From CSP1-4 sp963777975 (GTDB taxonomy: Bacteria; Chloroflexota; Limnocylindria; Limnocylindrales; CSP1-4), in contig CAVZSO010000013.1 in assembly GCA_963777975.1 (NCBI GenBank), positions 372,001-436,000 on the forward strand: DNA of 64,000 nt, in the 5' to 3' direction. The number at the start of each line of letters is the position of its first letter. Positions within the stretch are counted from its first letter, which is position 1. Both the position numbers and the translations under genes were made by a program. Below, one piece after another: positions 1 to 9,978 of the stretch. Below the pieces are notes generated by a model that was not told where the DNA came from, made no database searches, and saw only the letters and a program-made list of their open reading frames with translations.

Positions 1-256
1 GATGCTCGCGTAGCGTGCAAACGGACGAATGAGGCCTCCACCGGTGCCCGCCCCCAGTCGGTGAACGCTTTGCGGCGTCGTGTTCGTTAACCGTTAACGG
101 CTAACACTGCCGCGCGAGTGACGGCGAAAGTAGCATGGGTTCGGCGAAATGCCCGTGTCCGTGTGCCCGTTTGCTCGCTCGGCGACCAAATCGACGGCGA
201 TCTCGGCTTCCTTTGGGGGCGAGATGCAATCGCGACGGGCCCGACGCACGGTCCGA
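1..256. other. Non-coding stretch at the window edge
   Basis: No gene is recognisable here. Reading frames that cross it are low-complexity Arg/Ser-rich shadows. It lies downstream of ispG. Near 88-101 there is an AT-rich island in which the hexamer GTTAAC occurs twice, one base apart, unusual against the GC-rich background. On the minus strand TGCTACTTT (about 133-141) resembles an extended -10 element for a leftward gene outside the window; this is weak. Confidence 0.4.
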
Positions 257-1525
257 TCAGCGTGGCGCCGCGCTGCCATAGCGCCGCTCCACGTAGCCGT
301 CGAGGATGGCGATGAACTCGTCGACCAGGCCCTCCCCTCGCAGCGTGGTCGAGAGCGAGCCATCGATGAAGACCGGCGCCACGGGCTCCTCGAAGGTGCC
401 GGGCAGCGAGATGCCGATGTCGGCGTGCTTCGACTCACCGGGGCCGTTGACGACGCAGCCCATGACCGCCACGTGCATCTCCTCGACGCCGGGGTAGCGC
501 GCCTTCCAACCAGGCATCTCGTCGCGCAGGTGCGTCTGGATCCGCTGAGCCATCTCCTGGAAGAACGTCGACGTCGTGCGGCCGCAACCGGGGCAGGCCG
601 AGACCTGGGGCAGGAACGAGCGCAACCCGAGCGACTGCAGGACCTGCTGCGCGACACGCACCTCCTCCGTGCGGTCGCCGCCGGGCTCGGGTGTCAGCGA
701 GACGCGGATCGTGTCGCCGATGCCCTCCTGGAGCAGGATCGAGAGGGCGGCCGCCGATGCGATCATGCCCTTCATGCCCATGCCGGCCTCGGTCAGGCCG
801 AGGTGCAGCGGATAGTCGCAGCGCGCGGCCAGCAGGCGGTAGACGTCGACCAGGTCCTGGACGCCGCTGACCTTGGCCGAGAGGACGATCCGGTCGTGAC
901 CCAGGCCGGTGGCCTCGGCCAGCTCGGCCGAGCGAAGCGCCGACTGGAGCATCGCCTCGATCATCACGTCGCGGGCATCCCGGGGGTCTGCCTGCCGCGC
1001 GTTGGCGTCCATGAGCTCGGTCAGCAGGGCCTGGTCCAGCGAGCCCCAGTTGACGCCGATGCGAACAGGCTTGCCATGCTCGATGGCGGCCTCGACGATG
1101 GTCTGGAAGTGCTCATCGTGGCGCTTGGCGCCGACGTTGCCGGGGTTGATGCGGTACTTGTCGAGTGCCTGCGCCATGGCCGGGTACTCGACCAGCAGCT
1201 GGTGCCCGTTGTAGTGGAAGTCACCGATCACCGGCACGCCGATGCCGAGATCGCGGACCTTGCGGACCATCTCGGGCACGGCCGCGGCGGCAGCGTCGGT
1301 GTTGACCGTCACGCGGACCAGCTCGGAGCCAGCGTGGGCCAGTGCGGCGACCTGGAGCGCAGTGGCGTCCGCGTCGGCGGTGTCGGTATTGGTCATCGAC
1401 TGGACGACGACCGGGTGCCGGCTCCCGACCAGGATGCCGCCGACATCGACGGTCGGGGTCTGGCGCCGACCTGGCAGATGGGGCAGGCCCTCGACCTCGA
1501 CGCCGTCGGGGAGGGCGCGGGTCAC
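257..1525 (-). CDS. ispG: 4-hydroxy-3-methylbut-2-en-1-yl diphosphate synthase (IspG/GcpE)
   Basis: Cytosolic iron-sulfur enzyme of the MEP pathway that reductively converts MEcPP to HMBPP. The 422-residue protein has an N-terminal TIM barrel (about residues 20-280) and a C-terminal domain carrying the [4Fe-4S] ligands: Cys311 and Cys314 in CPGC, Cys357 in GCVVNGPGE and Glu364. Length and motifs are those of the normal bacterial form. The ATG overlaps the rseP stop as ATGA, which fixes the start and indicates translational coupling. It is the last gene of the rseP-dxr-cdsA-uppS-frr-pyrH-tsf-rpsB run, which also contains Dxr, another enzyme of the same pathway. Identification is secure. Confidence 0.96.
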   Translation of the reverse strand: MTRALPDGVEVEGLPHLPGRRQTPTVDVGGILVGSRHPVVVQSMTNTDTADADATALQVAALAHAGSELVRVTVNTDAAAAAVPEMVRKVRDLGIGVPVIGDFHYNGHQLLVEYPAMAQALDKYRINPGNVGAKRHDEHFQTIVEAAIEHGKPVRIGVNWGSLDQALLTELMDANARQADPRDARDVMIEAMLQSALRSAELAEATGLGHDRIVLSAKVSGVQDLVDVYRLLAARCDYPLHLGLTEAGMGMKGMIASAAALSILLQEGIGDTIRVSLTPEPGGDRTEEVRVAQQVLQSLGLRSFLPQVSACPGCGRTTSTFFQEMAQRIQTHLRDEMPGWKARYPGVEEMHVAVMGCVVNGPGESKHADIGISLPGTFEEPVAPVFIDGSLSTTLRGEGLVDEFIAILDGYVERRYGSAAPR

Positions 1526-2613
1526 GGCGCGGCGCCGAGACGCGCGATATCGAAGATCGTGATGTAGACGAGGAAGGCCATCAGGAGCACGAAGCCGACG
1601 GCATACGTCATCCGTTCGGCGCGCACGCTGATGCGCTCGCCCGAGACGGCCTTGACCAGGGAGACGGCCACCCGCCCGCCGTCCATGGGCGGCAGCGGCA
1701 GCGCATTGACGACGGCCAGGTTGGCGGACAGCAGGGCGATGAGGTAGACGAAGTAGACCGGCGGCAGCTCCCGAACGATGCCCACGGCATTGAGGATGCC
1801 GAGCGGCCCGGAGACCTGCGGGTTGGCGATGTCGGCGAAGAGGTCGCGTACGGCGACCAGGATCAAGCCACAGGCCTCGATGGTCCGTTGCAGCCCGACC
1901 CGGATCGACTCGAGGATCGTGCGCTGGACGTTGTCGCCGACCGCGAGCGTCGGTGACTTGACCCCGAGCGCGCCCTGGGTGACCGCCGCAGCCGCGTCAC
2001 GCAGGGTGACGGGGACCTGCTCCACGGCGCCGTTCGCGTGCCGCACGGTCAAGGTGACCGCCTGACCAGCATGCTCGCGCAGATAGACGAGCGGCGTCCC
2101 GGTCTTGCCGGTCGGATCGGCGAACCAGGCGAAGGTCTGACCGTCGACGGCCAGGATCGCGTCGCCCTTGACGAGACCGGCCTGCTGCGCCGGCGAGGGA
2201 GATCCATCTGCCGATGTGGGCAGCTCGTTGACGATCATCGTCATCGTCGGCTCGTTGTAGGCCACGGCGCTCATCAGGGCCCATGCCAACAACAGGTTCA
2301 TGACCACGCCGGCGAAGAGGATGACGAGCCGCGTCCGGAGCGGCTGTCGCACGAAGCTGCGAGGGTCGTCCGAGTCGCCGTCCTCACCTTCGAGCCGCAC
2401 GAAACCCCCGATGGGCAGCCAGTTGAGCGTGTAGGCCGTCTCTTGGCCCTGGTGGAGGACACGAGCGCGGGGTGGGAAGCCGATGCCGAACTCGTGGACC
2501 TTGACGCCCGCCCGGCGGGCGACGACGAAGTGCCCGAACTCGTGGATGAGCACCAGGACGACAAGGACCGCGAGCAGGAGGACGATGTTGATGAGGCCGT
2601 CGACGAAGGGCAT
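1522..2613 (-). CDS. rseP: Site-2 intramembrane zinc metalloprotease (RseP family)
   Basis: Intramembrane protease that cleaves membrane-bound regulators such as anti-sigma factors or signal peptides. In its 363 residues the zinc motif HEFGH is at 24-28 within the first membrane helix. A PDZ domain lies around 125-205, and the third zinc ligand lies in NALPLPPMDGG (Asp311) in a C-terminal membrane helix. Hydrophobic helices are near 8-30, 95-118, 285-305 and 335-355. It overlaps dxr by one base (TGATG) and ispG by four. The substrate cannot be read from the sequence. Its place between dxr and ispG is a common bacterial arrangement. Confidence 0.95.
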   Translation of the reverse strand: MPFVDGLINIVLLLAVLVVLVLIHEFGHFVVARRAGVKVHEFGIGFPPRARVLHQGQETAYTLNWLPIGGFVRLEGEDGDSDDPRSFVRQPLRTRLVILFAGVVMNLLLAWALMSAVAYNEPTMTMIVNELPTSADGSPSPAQQAGLVKGDAILAVDGQTFAWFADPTGKTGTPLVYLREHAGQAVTLTVRHANGAVEQVPVTLRDAAAAVTQGALGVKSPTLAVGDNVQRTILESIRVGLQRTIEACGLILVAVRDLFADIANPQVSGPLGILNAVGIVRELPPVYFVYLIALLSANLAVVNALPLPPMDGGRVAVSLVKAVSGERISVRAERMTYAVGFVLLMAFLVYITIFDIARLGAAP

Positions 2614-3839
2614 CAGGCGGCTCCACCCGGCGCGGCCGCCGCCCAGGCCCGCACCTCGGCGTCGAGGGCGATCAGTGCATCGACGTCGGGCTCCGCCGGT
2701 GACCCAGACCCGAACCGCTCGACGGCGGCCTCGACCAGCCGTGGGATGCCGGTGAAGCCGAGCGTGCCATCGAGGAAGCGCTGGACGGCGACCTCGTCAG
2801 CGGCGATGAGGCTGGCTGTGGCGCGTGGGCCGGCCAGGCCGGCCTCACGCGCGATGCGCAGGGCCGGAAAGCGCGTCTCGTCCGCTGGCTCGAACTCGAG
2901 CGCCGACAGGTCGGTCAAGGTGAGACGTGGCGCCGGGGAAGCGAACCGACGCGGGTGCGTCAGGGCGTACTGGATGGGGATGCGCATGTCGGGGAGTCCC
3001 AACTGGGCTTTGACGGACCCGTCGACGAACTCGACGGCCGAGTGGATGACGCTCTGCGGATGGACGACGACGTCGATCCGTTGGTAGTCGCAATCGTACA
3101 GCCAGTGCGCTTCGATGACCTCCAGGCCCTTGTTCATGAGCGTGGCCGAGTCGATGGTGATCTTGGCGCCCATGCGCCAGGTCGGGTGTGCCAGGGCGTC
3201 GGCCGGCGTGACGCCGGCCAGCGACGCGGCGCTGGCGGTGCGGAACGGCCCGCCGGATGCCGTCAGGATGAGCCGGGCCACGGCGTCCATGCGCTCGCCG
3301 ACCAGGCATTGCCAGATGGCGGAGTGTTCGGAGTCGATGGGTCGCAGCCAGGCCAAGGCGGTCGCCATGGCGTCGGTCGGACCGATCTCGTCTTCGACGC
3401 GCCGAGCGAGCGCGCGGGCGAGTGGCATGACCAGGTGGCCGCCCGCGACGAGCGTCTCCTTGTTGGCCGTGGCCACGACCTTGCCAGCGGCCAGGGCGGC
3501 CAGCACGGGTCGCAGGCTGACCACGCCGCCGGTGGCCACGATGACCATCTCCACGTCGTCGCGGATGGCCATCGCGAGCATCGCGTCGGGGTCGGCATCG
3601 GCGATCGTCCCCGCCGGCAGGTCGAGGCTCTTCAGGGCCGCCCGGTCAGCCAGCGTGACGACCCTCGGGTGGACGGTCGCGATCTGTTCCACGAAGCGGC
3701 TGCCGCCGTGCCCGGCAGCCAGGGCCACGACCTCGAAGGCGTCACCAAGCCCAGCCAGGACGTCGAGGGTCTGGCGGCCGATGGAGCCGGTCGATCCGAG
3801 CAGGGCGACCCGGGTCGGGCCGTCAGCCGAGCGAGCCAA
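2613..3839 (-). CDS. dxr: 1-deoxy-D-xylulose 5-phosphate reductoisomerase
   Basis: Second enzyme of the MEP isoprenoid pathway, NADPH-dependent conversion of DXP to MEP. In its 408 residues the dinucleotide-binding motif GSTGSIG is at 15-21, and the substrate-loop motif TASGGPFR and the catalytic-domain motif around SEHSAIWQCL follow. The ATG start lies 17 bases inside the end of cdsA; no ATG, GTG or TTG lies between it and the nucleotide-binding motif, so the overlap seems real. It shares the operon with ispG and with two consumers of the polyprenyl or lipid pool, uppS and cdsA. Confidence 0.95.
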   Translation of the reverse strand: MARSADGPTRVALLGSTGSIGRQTLDVLAGLGDAFEVVALAAGHGGSRFVEQIATVHPRVVTLADRAALKSLDLPAGTIADADPDAMLAMAIRDDVEMVIVATGGVVSLRPVLAALAAGKVVATANKETLVAGGHLVMPLARALARRVEDEIGPTDAMATALAWLRPIDSEHSAIWQCLVGERMDAVARLILTASGGPFRTASAASLAGVTPADALAHPTWRMGAKITIDSATLMNKGLEVIEAHWLYDCDYQRIDVVVHPQSVIHSAVEFVDGSVKAQLGLPDMRIPIQYALTHPRRFASPAPRLTLTDLSALEFEPADETRFPALRIAREAGLAGPRATASLIAADEVAVQRFLDGTLGFTGIPRLVEAAVERFGSGSPAEPDVDALIALDAEVRAWAAAAPGGAA

Positions 3840-4662
3840 GGATCAGGATGTAGAAGTAGACGATGGGCGCCGCGAAGATGATCGAGTCGACGCGATCGAG
3901 CATGCCGCCATGGCCGGGGATGAGGGCACCGGAGTCCTTGGCACCGGCCGCTCGCTTGAGGAGCGACTCGGCGAGATCGCCGGCCTGGGCGGCGATGGCG
4001 ATCAACGGCCCGAGCGCGATGGCACCGATCGGGTTGGCGCCGGCTGCCCAGAGCGTCAGAGCGGTCACGAACGTTGCTACGACGACGCCCCCGATGACGC
4101 CTTCGAGCGTCTTCTTGGGCGAGATGTGGGTCATGAACCCCCGTCGCCCCCACGTCCGACCAGCCGCGTAGGCGCCGGAGTCGAACGCCCAGACGCCGAG
4201 CACGCAGACGACCAGCCAGGCCTGGCCGGCGCCCAGCCACGGGGCCAGCGGCGCCCCGGCCGGCATGCGTGGCGCGTGCTCGACGATGAGCAGCAGGAAC
4301 CCGAGCATGCCGATGTAGATGGCGCCGAAGACGGTGCCCAGCCAGACCTGGAAGCCCTCGCGTGGATCGGGCCGCAGGAAGGCGCCGATGGCGGCGATGA
4401 TCACGCCCAGCCCGACCAGGATCCAGGTCTCGCCGATGGCGTCGGACAGCAGCCAGCCACCCGCCGCCACGACGAGCGCGATGGCGATCCCCAGCAGCGG
4501 CTCGCTGGCGATGCCAGCGCCGCGCAAGAGCGGGAAGACCTCACGCGCGGCGAGTCCGGCGACGACCAGGATGAGCAGCCCGAGCCAGGGCTGGCCCAGG
4601 AACAGGACGATGACGACGACCGGGATGAGGATGGCCGCGCTGATGAGTCGCTGTCGGAGCAT
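3823..4662 (-). CDS. cdsA: Phosphatidate cytidylyltransferase
   Basis: Integral membrane enzyme that makes CDP-diacylglycerol from phosphatidate and CTP for phospholipid synthesis. I choose the ATG at 4662, giving 279 residues: the protein then opens with the hydrophobic segment after MLRQRLISAA, whereas a longer frame up to 4935 only adds a low-complexity antisense-like sequence overlapping uppS. Seven or eight hydrophobic segments are visible. The family signature is near the C-terminus: SPKKTLEG, then GDLAESLLKR, KDSGALIPGHGG and LDRVDS. The start is five bases after the uppS stop. Confidence 0.93.
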   Translation of the reverse strand: MLRQRLISAAILIPVVVIVLFLGQPWLGLLILVVAGLAAREVFPLLRGAGIASEPLLGIAIALVVAAGGWLLSDAIGETWILVGLGVIIAAIGAFLRPDPREGFQVWLGTVFGAIYIGMLGFLLLIVEHAPRMPAGAPLAPWLGAGQAWLVVCVLGVWAFDSGAYAAGRTWGRRGFMTHISPKKTLEGVIGGVVVATFVTALTLWAAGANPIGAIALGPLIAIAAQAGDLAESLLKRAAGAKDSGALIPGHGGMLDRVDSIIFAAPIVYFYILILGSLG

Positions 4663-4666
4663 CCCC

Positions 4667-5365
4667 TCAGCGCCCGAAGCGCCGCGAGCGACCGGCATAG
4701 TCGGCCAGCGCCTCGTCCAGATCGGACGGTCCGAAGTCGGGCCACAGCTTCTCGCAGAAGTAGAACTCGGCGTAGGCCGACTGCCAGACGAGGAAGTTGC
4801 TGAGGCGCTGGTCGCCGCCGGTCCGGATGACGAGGTCCGGGTCCGGCAGATCGGCCGTGTAGAGGCGCGCGGCGATGGCGGCTTCGTCGATGTCTTCGGG
4901 TGCCAGCCCATCGGCCATGCACCGTCGCACGGCATCCGCGATCTCGGACCGCCCGGAATAGTTGAGGGCCACGTTGAGGGTCAGCCGATGACCGCCATCG
5001 GTGGCCGCCAGGGCCTCGACGATCGACGTCCGGATGGCGTCGGGCAGCTCCTCGAGCCGGCCGCTCAACCGGACCTGGACGCCCTGCCGGACGAGCTCCG
5101 GCGTCTCGTCGCGGATGGCCGCGTCGAGCAGGGCGAAGAGCGTTCCGACCTCGAACTCACCACGCGACCAGTTCTCGCGGCTGAAGGCGTAGATCGACAG
5201 CACGGCGATGTCGCGCTCGACCGCGCGACGCAGGATGGGCCGGATAGCCTCGACCCCGGCGGCGTGACCCTCGGCCTCTGGCAGCCCCCGTTGGCGGGCC
5301 CAGCGGCGATTGCCGTCCATGACGATGGCCACGTGGCGCGGCAGCATGGCCACGTCGTCGGTCAT
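4667..5365 (-). CDS. uppS: Isoprenyl (undecaprenyl) diphosphate synthase
   Basis: Cis-prenyltransferase that builds the long polyprenyl diphosphate carrier for cell-wall glycan synthesis from FPP and IPP. The signature MDGNRRWA begins at residue 16 with catalytic Asp17. SRENWSR and the C-terminal PDLVIRTGGDQRLSNFLVWQ with AYAEF(Y)F also match the family. I place the start at the ATG at 5365 (232 residues), next to TDDVAMLPRH. In-frame GTG codons slightly upstream (for example 5386) are alternatives. The frame extends to 5518 but there overlaps frr and looks non-coding. Confidence 0.93.
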   Translation of the reverse strand: MTDDVAMLPRHVAIVMDGNRRWARQRGLPEAEGHAAGVEAIRPILRRAVERDIAVLSIYAFSRENWSRGEFEVGTLFALLDAAIRDETPELVRQGVQVRLSGRLEELPDAIRTSIVEALAATDGGHRLTLNVALNYSGRSEIADAVRRCMADGLAPEDIDEAAIAARLYTADLPDPDLVIRTGGDQRLSNFLVWQSAYAEFYFCEKLWPDFGPSDLDEALADYAGRSRRFGR

Positions 5366-5457
5366 CGGCTCGTCCACTGCCGTCACAGGCGACCGGTCCG
5401 AGGACCCTCCGGGGACCGTCGCCGGGACGGGAGCGTGAGCCCGGTCGACCGCGGCCA

Positions 5458-6012
5458 CTAGACCTCGAGGACCTCCTGCTCCTTGACCTTGCCCAGGCGA
5501 TCGACCTCGTCGATCCAACGATCGGTCAGCTTCTGCAGGTGGTCGTGCTCGCGCCGCCCATCGTCGGCGCCGATCTCGCCATCACGCTCGCGACGCTTGA
5601 GATCGTCGAGACCCTCGCGGCGCTGATTGCGGATCTCGACCCGGGCGTCTTCCATGCGCTTGTGGACGACCCGCACGATCTCCTTGCGACGCTCCTCGGT
5701 CAGTGGCGGGATGTTGAGACGCACGACGGTGCCGTCGACGTTGGGCGTCAGGCCGACGTCGCTCTTGAGGATGGCCTTCTCGATGGCGCCCAGCGCGGAT
5801 CGGTCCCACGGCTGGATCACGATCTGGTGGGCCTCCGGCACGCTGATCCCGGCCAGCTGGTTGAGCGGGGTCTGCGTGCCGTAGTACTCGACGGTCAGGC
5901 GTTCCACGATGGCAGGCGAGGCTCGACCGGTCCGGATGGAGGCGAAGTCGCGTTCCATGGCCTCGACGGCGCGGGCCATGCGTGCCTCGATGTCGGCTGC
6001 TCCGTGGCTCAT
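5458..6012 (-). CDS. frr: Ribosome recycling factor
   Basis: With EF-G and IF3 it splits post-termination ribosomes in the cytosol. The 184 residues show the usual three-helix-bundle family sequence: FASIRTGRASPAIVERL near the N-terminus, the YYGTQTPLNQLA loop, VIQPWDRSA, and a C-terminal helix beginning RNQRREG. Length is normal. The ATG overlaps the pyrH stop (ATGA), the classic pyrH-frr coupling. Confidence 0.96.
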   Translation of the reverse strand: MSHGAADIEARMARAVEAMERDFASIRTGRASPAIVERLTVEYYGTQTPLNQLAGISVPEAHQIVIQPWDRSALGAIEKAILKSDVGLTPNVDGTVVRLNIPPLTEERRKEIVRVVHKRMEDARVEIRNQRREGLDDLKRRERDGEIGADDGRREHDHLQKLTDRWIDEVDRLGKVKEQEVLEV

Positions 6013-6766
6013 CGCGCGTCACCTCCGTCGATGCGGGTGCCGACCGGCTCGCCGCTCGCCACGCGTCGGATGTTGTCCGGCTGGTTGAGGTCGAAGACGA
6101 TGATCGGCAGGTCATTCTCCATGCACAGCGAGACGGCCGTGGCGTCCAGGACCTGCAGTCGGCCGCCCAGCACGTCGGTGTAGGTCAGGTGGTCATGACG
6201 GACGGCTGACGGATCGGTGAGCGGATCACTGTCGTAGACGCCGTCGACCTTGGTCGCCTTGAGGATGACCTCGGCCCCGATCTCGACCGCGCGCAAGGCG
6301 GCCGCGGTGTCGGTCGTGAAGTATGGATTGCCGGTGCCGGCCGCGAAGATCACGACACGTCCCTTCTCGAGATGGCGTTGCGCTCGGCGCCGGATGTAGG
6401 GCTCGGCGACCTCGTTCATGGCGATGGCGCTCATGACTCGCGTCGGTACGCCGGCCTTCTCGATGGCATCCTGGAGGGCGAGCGCGTTCATGGCCGTGGC
6501 GAGCATGCCGATGTAGTCGCCGGTCGCGCGATCCATGCCCTTGGCCGCGGCGGCCATGCCCCGGAAGATGTTGCCGCCACCGACCACGATGGCGACCTCG
6601 ACGCCGAGCGCCTGGACCTGGGCCACCTGCGCGGCGATGAAGGAGCAGAAGGCCGGGTCGACGCCGTATGGACGATCGCCGAGGAGCGCCTCGCCCGAGA
6701 CCTTGAGCAGGATGCGCCGATAGCGCGGTCGCTGCACCTCGGCCGTGCCGCTCTGGGCGGCGTCGC

Positions 6767-6770
<4 letters not shown>
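6009..6770 (-). CDS. pyrH: UMP kinase
   Basis: Phosphorylates UMP to UDP; amino-acid-kinase fold, cytosolic, normally hexameric and allosterically regulated. The protein of 253 residues contains LLKVSGEALLG, the glycine-rich IVVGGGNIFRG, and AAGTGNPYFTTDTAA. The start is the GTG at 6770: it overlaps the tsf stop as GTGA and follows the Shine-Dalgarno GGGAGGAG. An in-frame extension to 6914 runs inside tsf and is low-complexity, so I reject it. Confidence 0.95.
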
Positions 6771-7372
<602 letters not shown>

Positions 7373-7449
7373 CGGGTTCTCGTGATCCTCTGGTCGTGCG
7401 GGTCTTCGTTCGATGCGTGGAGCCCCTCGGCGGGTATCGCGGCCCAGGC

Positions 7450-8368
<919 letters not shown>

Positions 8369-8521
8369 GGGGCGTGGACCTCCTGTGCGGTTCTGTCCTC
8401 CGCGCGTCTCGTGTTCCGCGGACCGGCTCGCGACCTGCGACTGCCGGCACCCCCGCGGGGAGCGACGTGCGTGTGAGATGTCGCGGATGATCGCGACGCC
8501 CTCCTGTCGGATGGCGGCGGA

Positions 8522-8532
8522 AGTCTAGCACA
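8522..8532 (-). promoter_or_regulatory. Candidate extended -10 promoter of rpsB-tsf operon
   Basis: On the minus strand the sequence TGTGCTAGACT contains TGn followed by TAGACT, an extended -10 element, about 154 bases upstream of the rpsB ATG. No convincing -35 is visible. The leader also holds a small hairpin formed by GTCGCG and CGCGAC with loop GATGAT (about 8479-8496), which might serve autoregulation by S2, but that is a guess. Confidence 0.4.
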
Positions 8533-8566
8533 GGGTCCTCGGGAAGCCCGCTTGGGATCCCGGCCG

Positions 8567-8986
8567 TCAGCGAGGGATGAGGCCCTTCAGATGGCGCACC
8601 GTGCCGTTGCCTTCGTCGATGGCCACCAGGTCCACCCGCCAGCCGATGCCGCCTGGATGGTCGGAGCTACCGGTCGACCAGCCCGCGGCTCGCAGCGCGT
8701 TCATGGCCCGGTACAGGCGACGGACCTTGGCCTCGTCGAGTCGCTCCTCCTGGGCACCGAATCGCCCCGACCGGCGACTGCGGACCTCGACCACGACCGA
8801 CATCGCCGGCGGACCAGGGTCGAGCGCGACGATGTCCAGCTCGTCGGGGCCGACACGCAGCTGTCGCTCGACGATGGTCCAGCCCTGTCGAGCGAGGATC
8901 CTGGCGACCCGTGCCTCGGCTGCGTCTCCGGCCCGACGGCGCGGCGTCCGATGATCGGAGTTCGATCCGTCTGCCGCACCGCCCAT
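8567..8986 (-). CDS. YraN/UPF0102 family nuclease-like protein
   Basis: Small predicted restriction-endonuclease-fold protein, usually near rnhB and rpsB; cellular role poorly defined. I choose the ATG at 8986 (139 residues) because homology starts just after it at RRAGDAAEARVARILARQG. The frame upstream to 9364 is antisense to the next gene. The PD-(D/E)xK-like core reads GPDELDIVALD followed by VVVEVRSRR; the usual Lys of the E-x-K motif is Arg here. It ends 198 bases before rpsB and is separated from it by a candidate promoter. Confidence 0.85.
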   Translation of the reverse strand: MGGAADGSNSDHRTPRRRAGDAAEARVARILARQGWTIVERQLRVGPDELDIVALDPGPPAMSVVVEVRSRRSGRFGAQEERLDEAKVRRLYRAMNALRAAGWSTGSSDHPGGIGWRVDLVAIDEGNGTVRHLKGLIPR

Positions 8987-9069
8987 CGCGCCATGCTGAA
9001 CGGCAGCGCTTGCCTGCGGCTCTCTTGTCCCTGCGCCGAGCGCTCTCCCAGCCGTTCGGACGGTGCGAT

Positions 9070-9321
9070 TCAGCCGGAAGCCGGCGGCACTCCAGCGCCG
9101 GCGGTCGGCGATCCGGCGCCAGCGGCTGGCGGCCGTCGCGGTCGGGCGACCAGGTAGACCAGGATGGCGACGAGCGGCACGATGAGCGCCGCCAGGACCC
9201 AGAAGATCTTGCGGCCGGCCGTCAGGTCCTCGCGCCGGATGGCATCGACGAGCACGAAGAGCCAGATAGCGAGCATGGGGAGGACGATGAGGACGATGAT
9301 GCCGATCTCTGGGACGGTCAC
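9070..9321 (-). CDS. Small two-helix membrane protein, PLDc_N-like
   Basis: Eighty-three residues starting at a GTG (9321) preceded by GGAGAG. Two membrane helices (about residues 4-24 and 36-57) flank a short basic segment VDAIRREDLTAGRK, the layout of the PLDc_N domain found at the N-terminus of cardiolipin synthases and as stand-alone proteins. The tail is Pro/Ala/Gly-rich. No catalytic domain follows, so it is unlikely to be an enzyme. It probably belongs with yraN on one transcript. Function unknown. Confidence 0.7.
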   Translation of the reverse strand: MTVPEIGIIVLIVLPMLAIWLFVLVDAIRREDLTAGRKIFWVLAALIVPLVAILVYLVARPRRPPAAGAGSPTAGAGVPPASG

Positions 9322-9439
9322 GGGCTCTCCTGGCGGCTGCGCCGCCAGATGATACCGGCTCCATCGACCGTGACCGCTCGAGCGTCGCTTCGCTCCAGGG
9401 CGATCGAGCGCGTCAGGCCGTGACCTATCCTGATCAGCG

Positions 9440-9790
9440 ATGAGCTGGTCCGAGCTGAACCCGGGAGCCAAGGCGTTCCGGGTCGCTCATGCTGCGTTCG
9501 CCGTCGTCAGCATGAGCAGTCTCGCGTATGTCTGGCTGAGCGCCGTCACGCGTCGGCGCGACCGTCTCCTGGCTGCCAGCCTGGCGGTCCTGTCGTTCGA
9601 GGCGGCGGCCTTGGTCGTCGGCCGCGGGAACTGCCCGTTCGGGCCGGTACAGGCCCGGCTGGGCGACCCGGTGCCGCTCTTCGAGCTCGTCCTGCCGCCC
9701 CGCGCGGCCAAGGCCGCGATCCCGATCCTGACCGTGGTGAGCGTGGTCGGACTGCTGGCGGCGGCAGCGCGAGGACCTCGACGCAGCTGA
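9440..9790 (+). CDS. Hypothetical membrane protein
   Basis: A plus-strand gene of 116 residues, divergent from the PLDc_N-like gene. Three hydrophobic segments are visible (about 14-34, 44-60, 91-109), with the polar stretch GRGNCPFGPVQARLGDP between the second and third. The Asn-Cys-Pro motif after a helix recalls DUF2784-type membrane proteins, but I cannot assign a family with confidence. The ATG at 9440 is the first in frame. It ends just before the tRNA-Gly gene on the other strand. Confidence 0.6.
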   Translation: MSWSELNPGAKAFRVAHAAFAVVSMSSLAYVWLSAVTRRRDRLLAASLAVLSFEAAALVVGRGNCPFGPVQARLGDPVPLFELVLPPRAAKAAIPILTVVSVVGLLAAAARGPRRS

Positions 9791-9796
9791 AGGGTG

Positions 9797-9872
9797 TGGA
9801 GCGGGAGACGAGGTTCGAACTCGCGACATTCAGCTTGGAAGGCTGACGCTCTACCGACTGAGCTACTCCCGC
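9797..9872 (-). tRNA. tRNA-Gly (anticodon TCC)
   Basis: A complete cloverleaf is readable on the minus strand: acceptor GCGGGAG/CTCCCGC, D stem GCTC/GAGC, anticodon stem TCAGC/GCTGA with loop CTTCCAA (anticodon TCC), and T arm with TTCGAAC. The 3' CCA is encoded after discriminator T. It is 76 nt long with no intron. Confidence 0.95.
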
Positions 9873-9908
9873 CCGACCGACATGACGACTCGGCGCCGAC
9901 GCGCCATC

Positions 9909-9917
9909 AACGCTACC
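9909..9917 (-). promoter_or_regulatory. Candidate promoter of tRNA-Gly
   Basis: Minus-strand TGGTAGCGT fits an extended -10 (TGn plus TAGCGT) 36 bases before the mature 5' end. No -35 is evident. Weak but well placed. Confidence 0.3.
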
Positions 9918-9978
9918 ACGATGGGGCGCCGGCTCCCCCTCAAAGCTCGGTTGGGTTCGATCATGAGCGATCGCGAAC

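Noticed and set aside
149..1567. Plus-strand frame opposite ispG
   Set aside because: Compositionally biased shadow of ispG.
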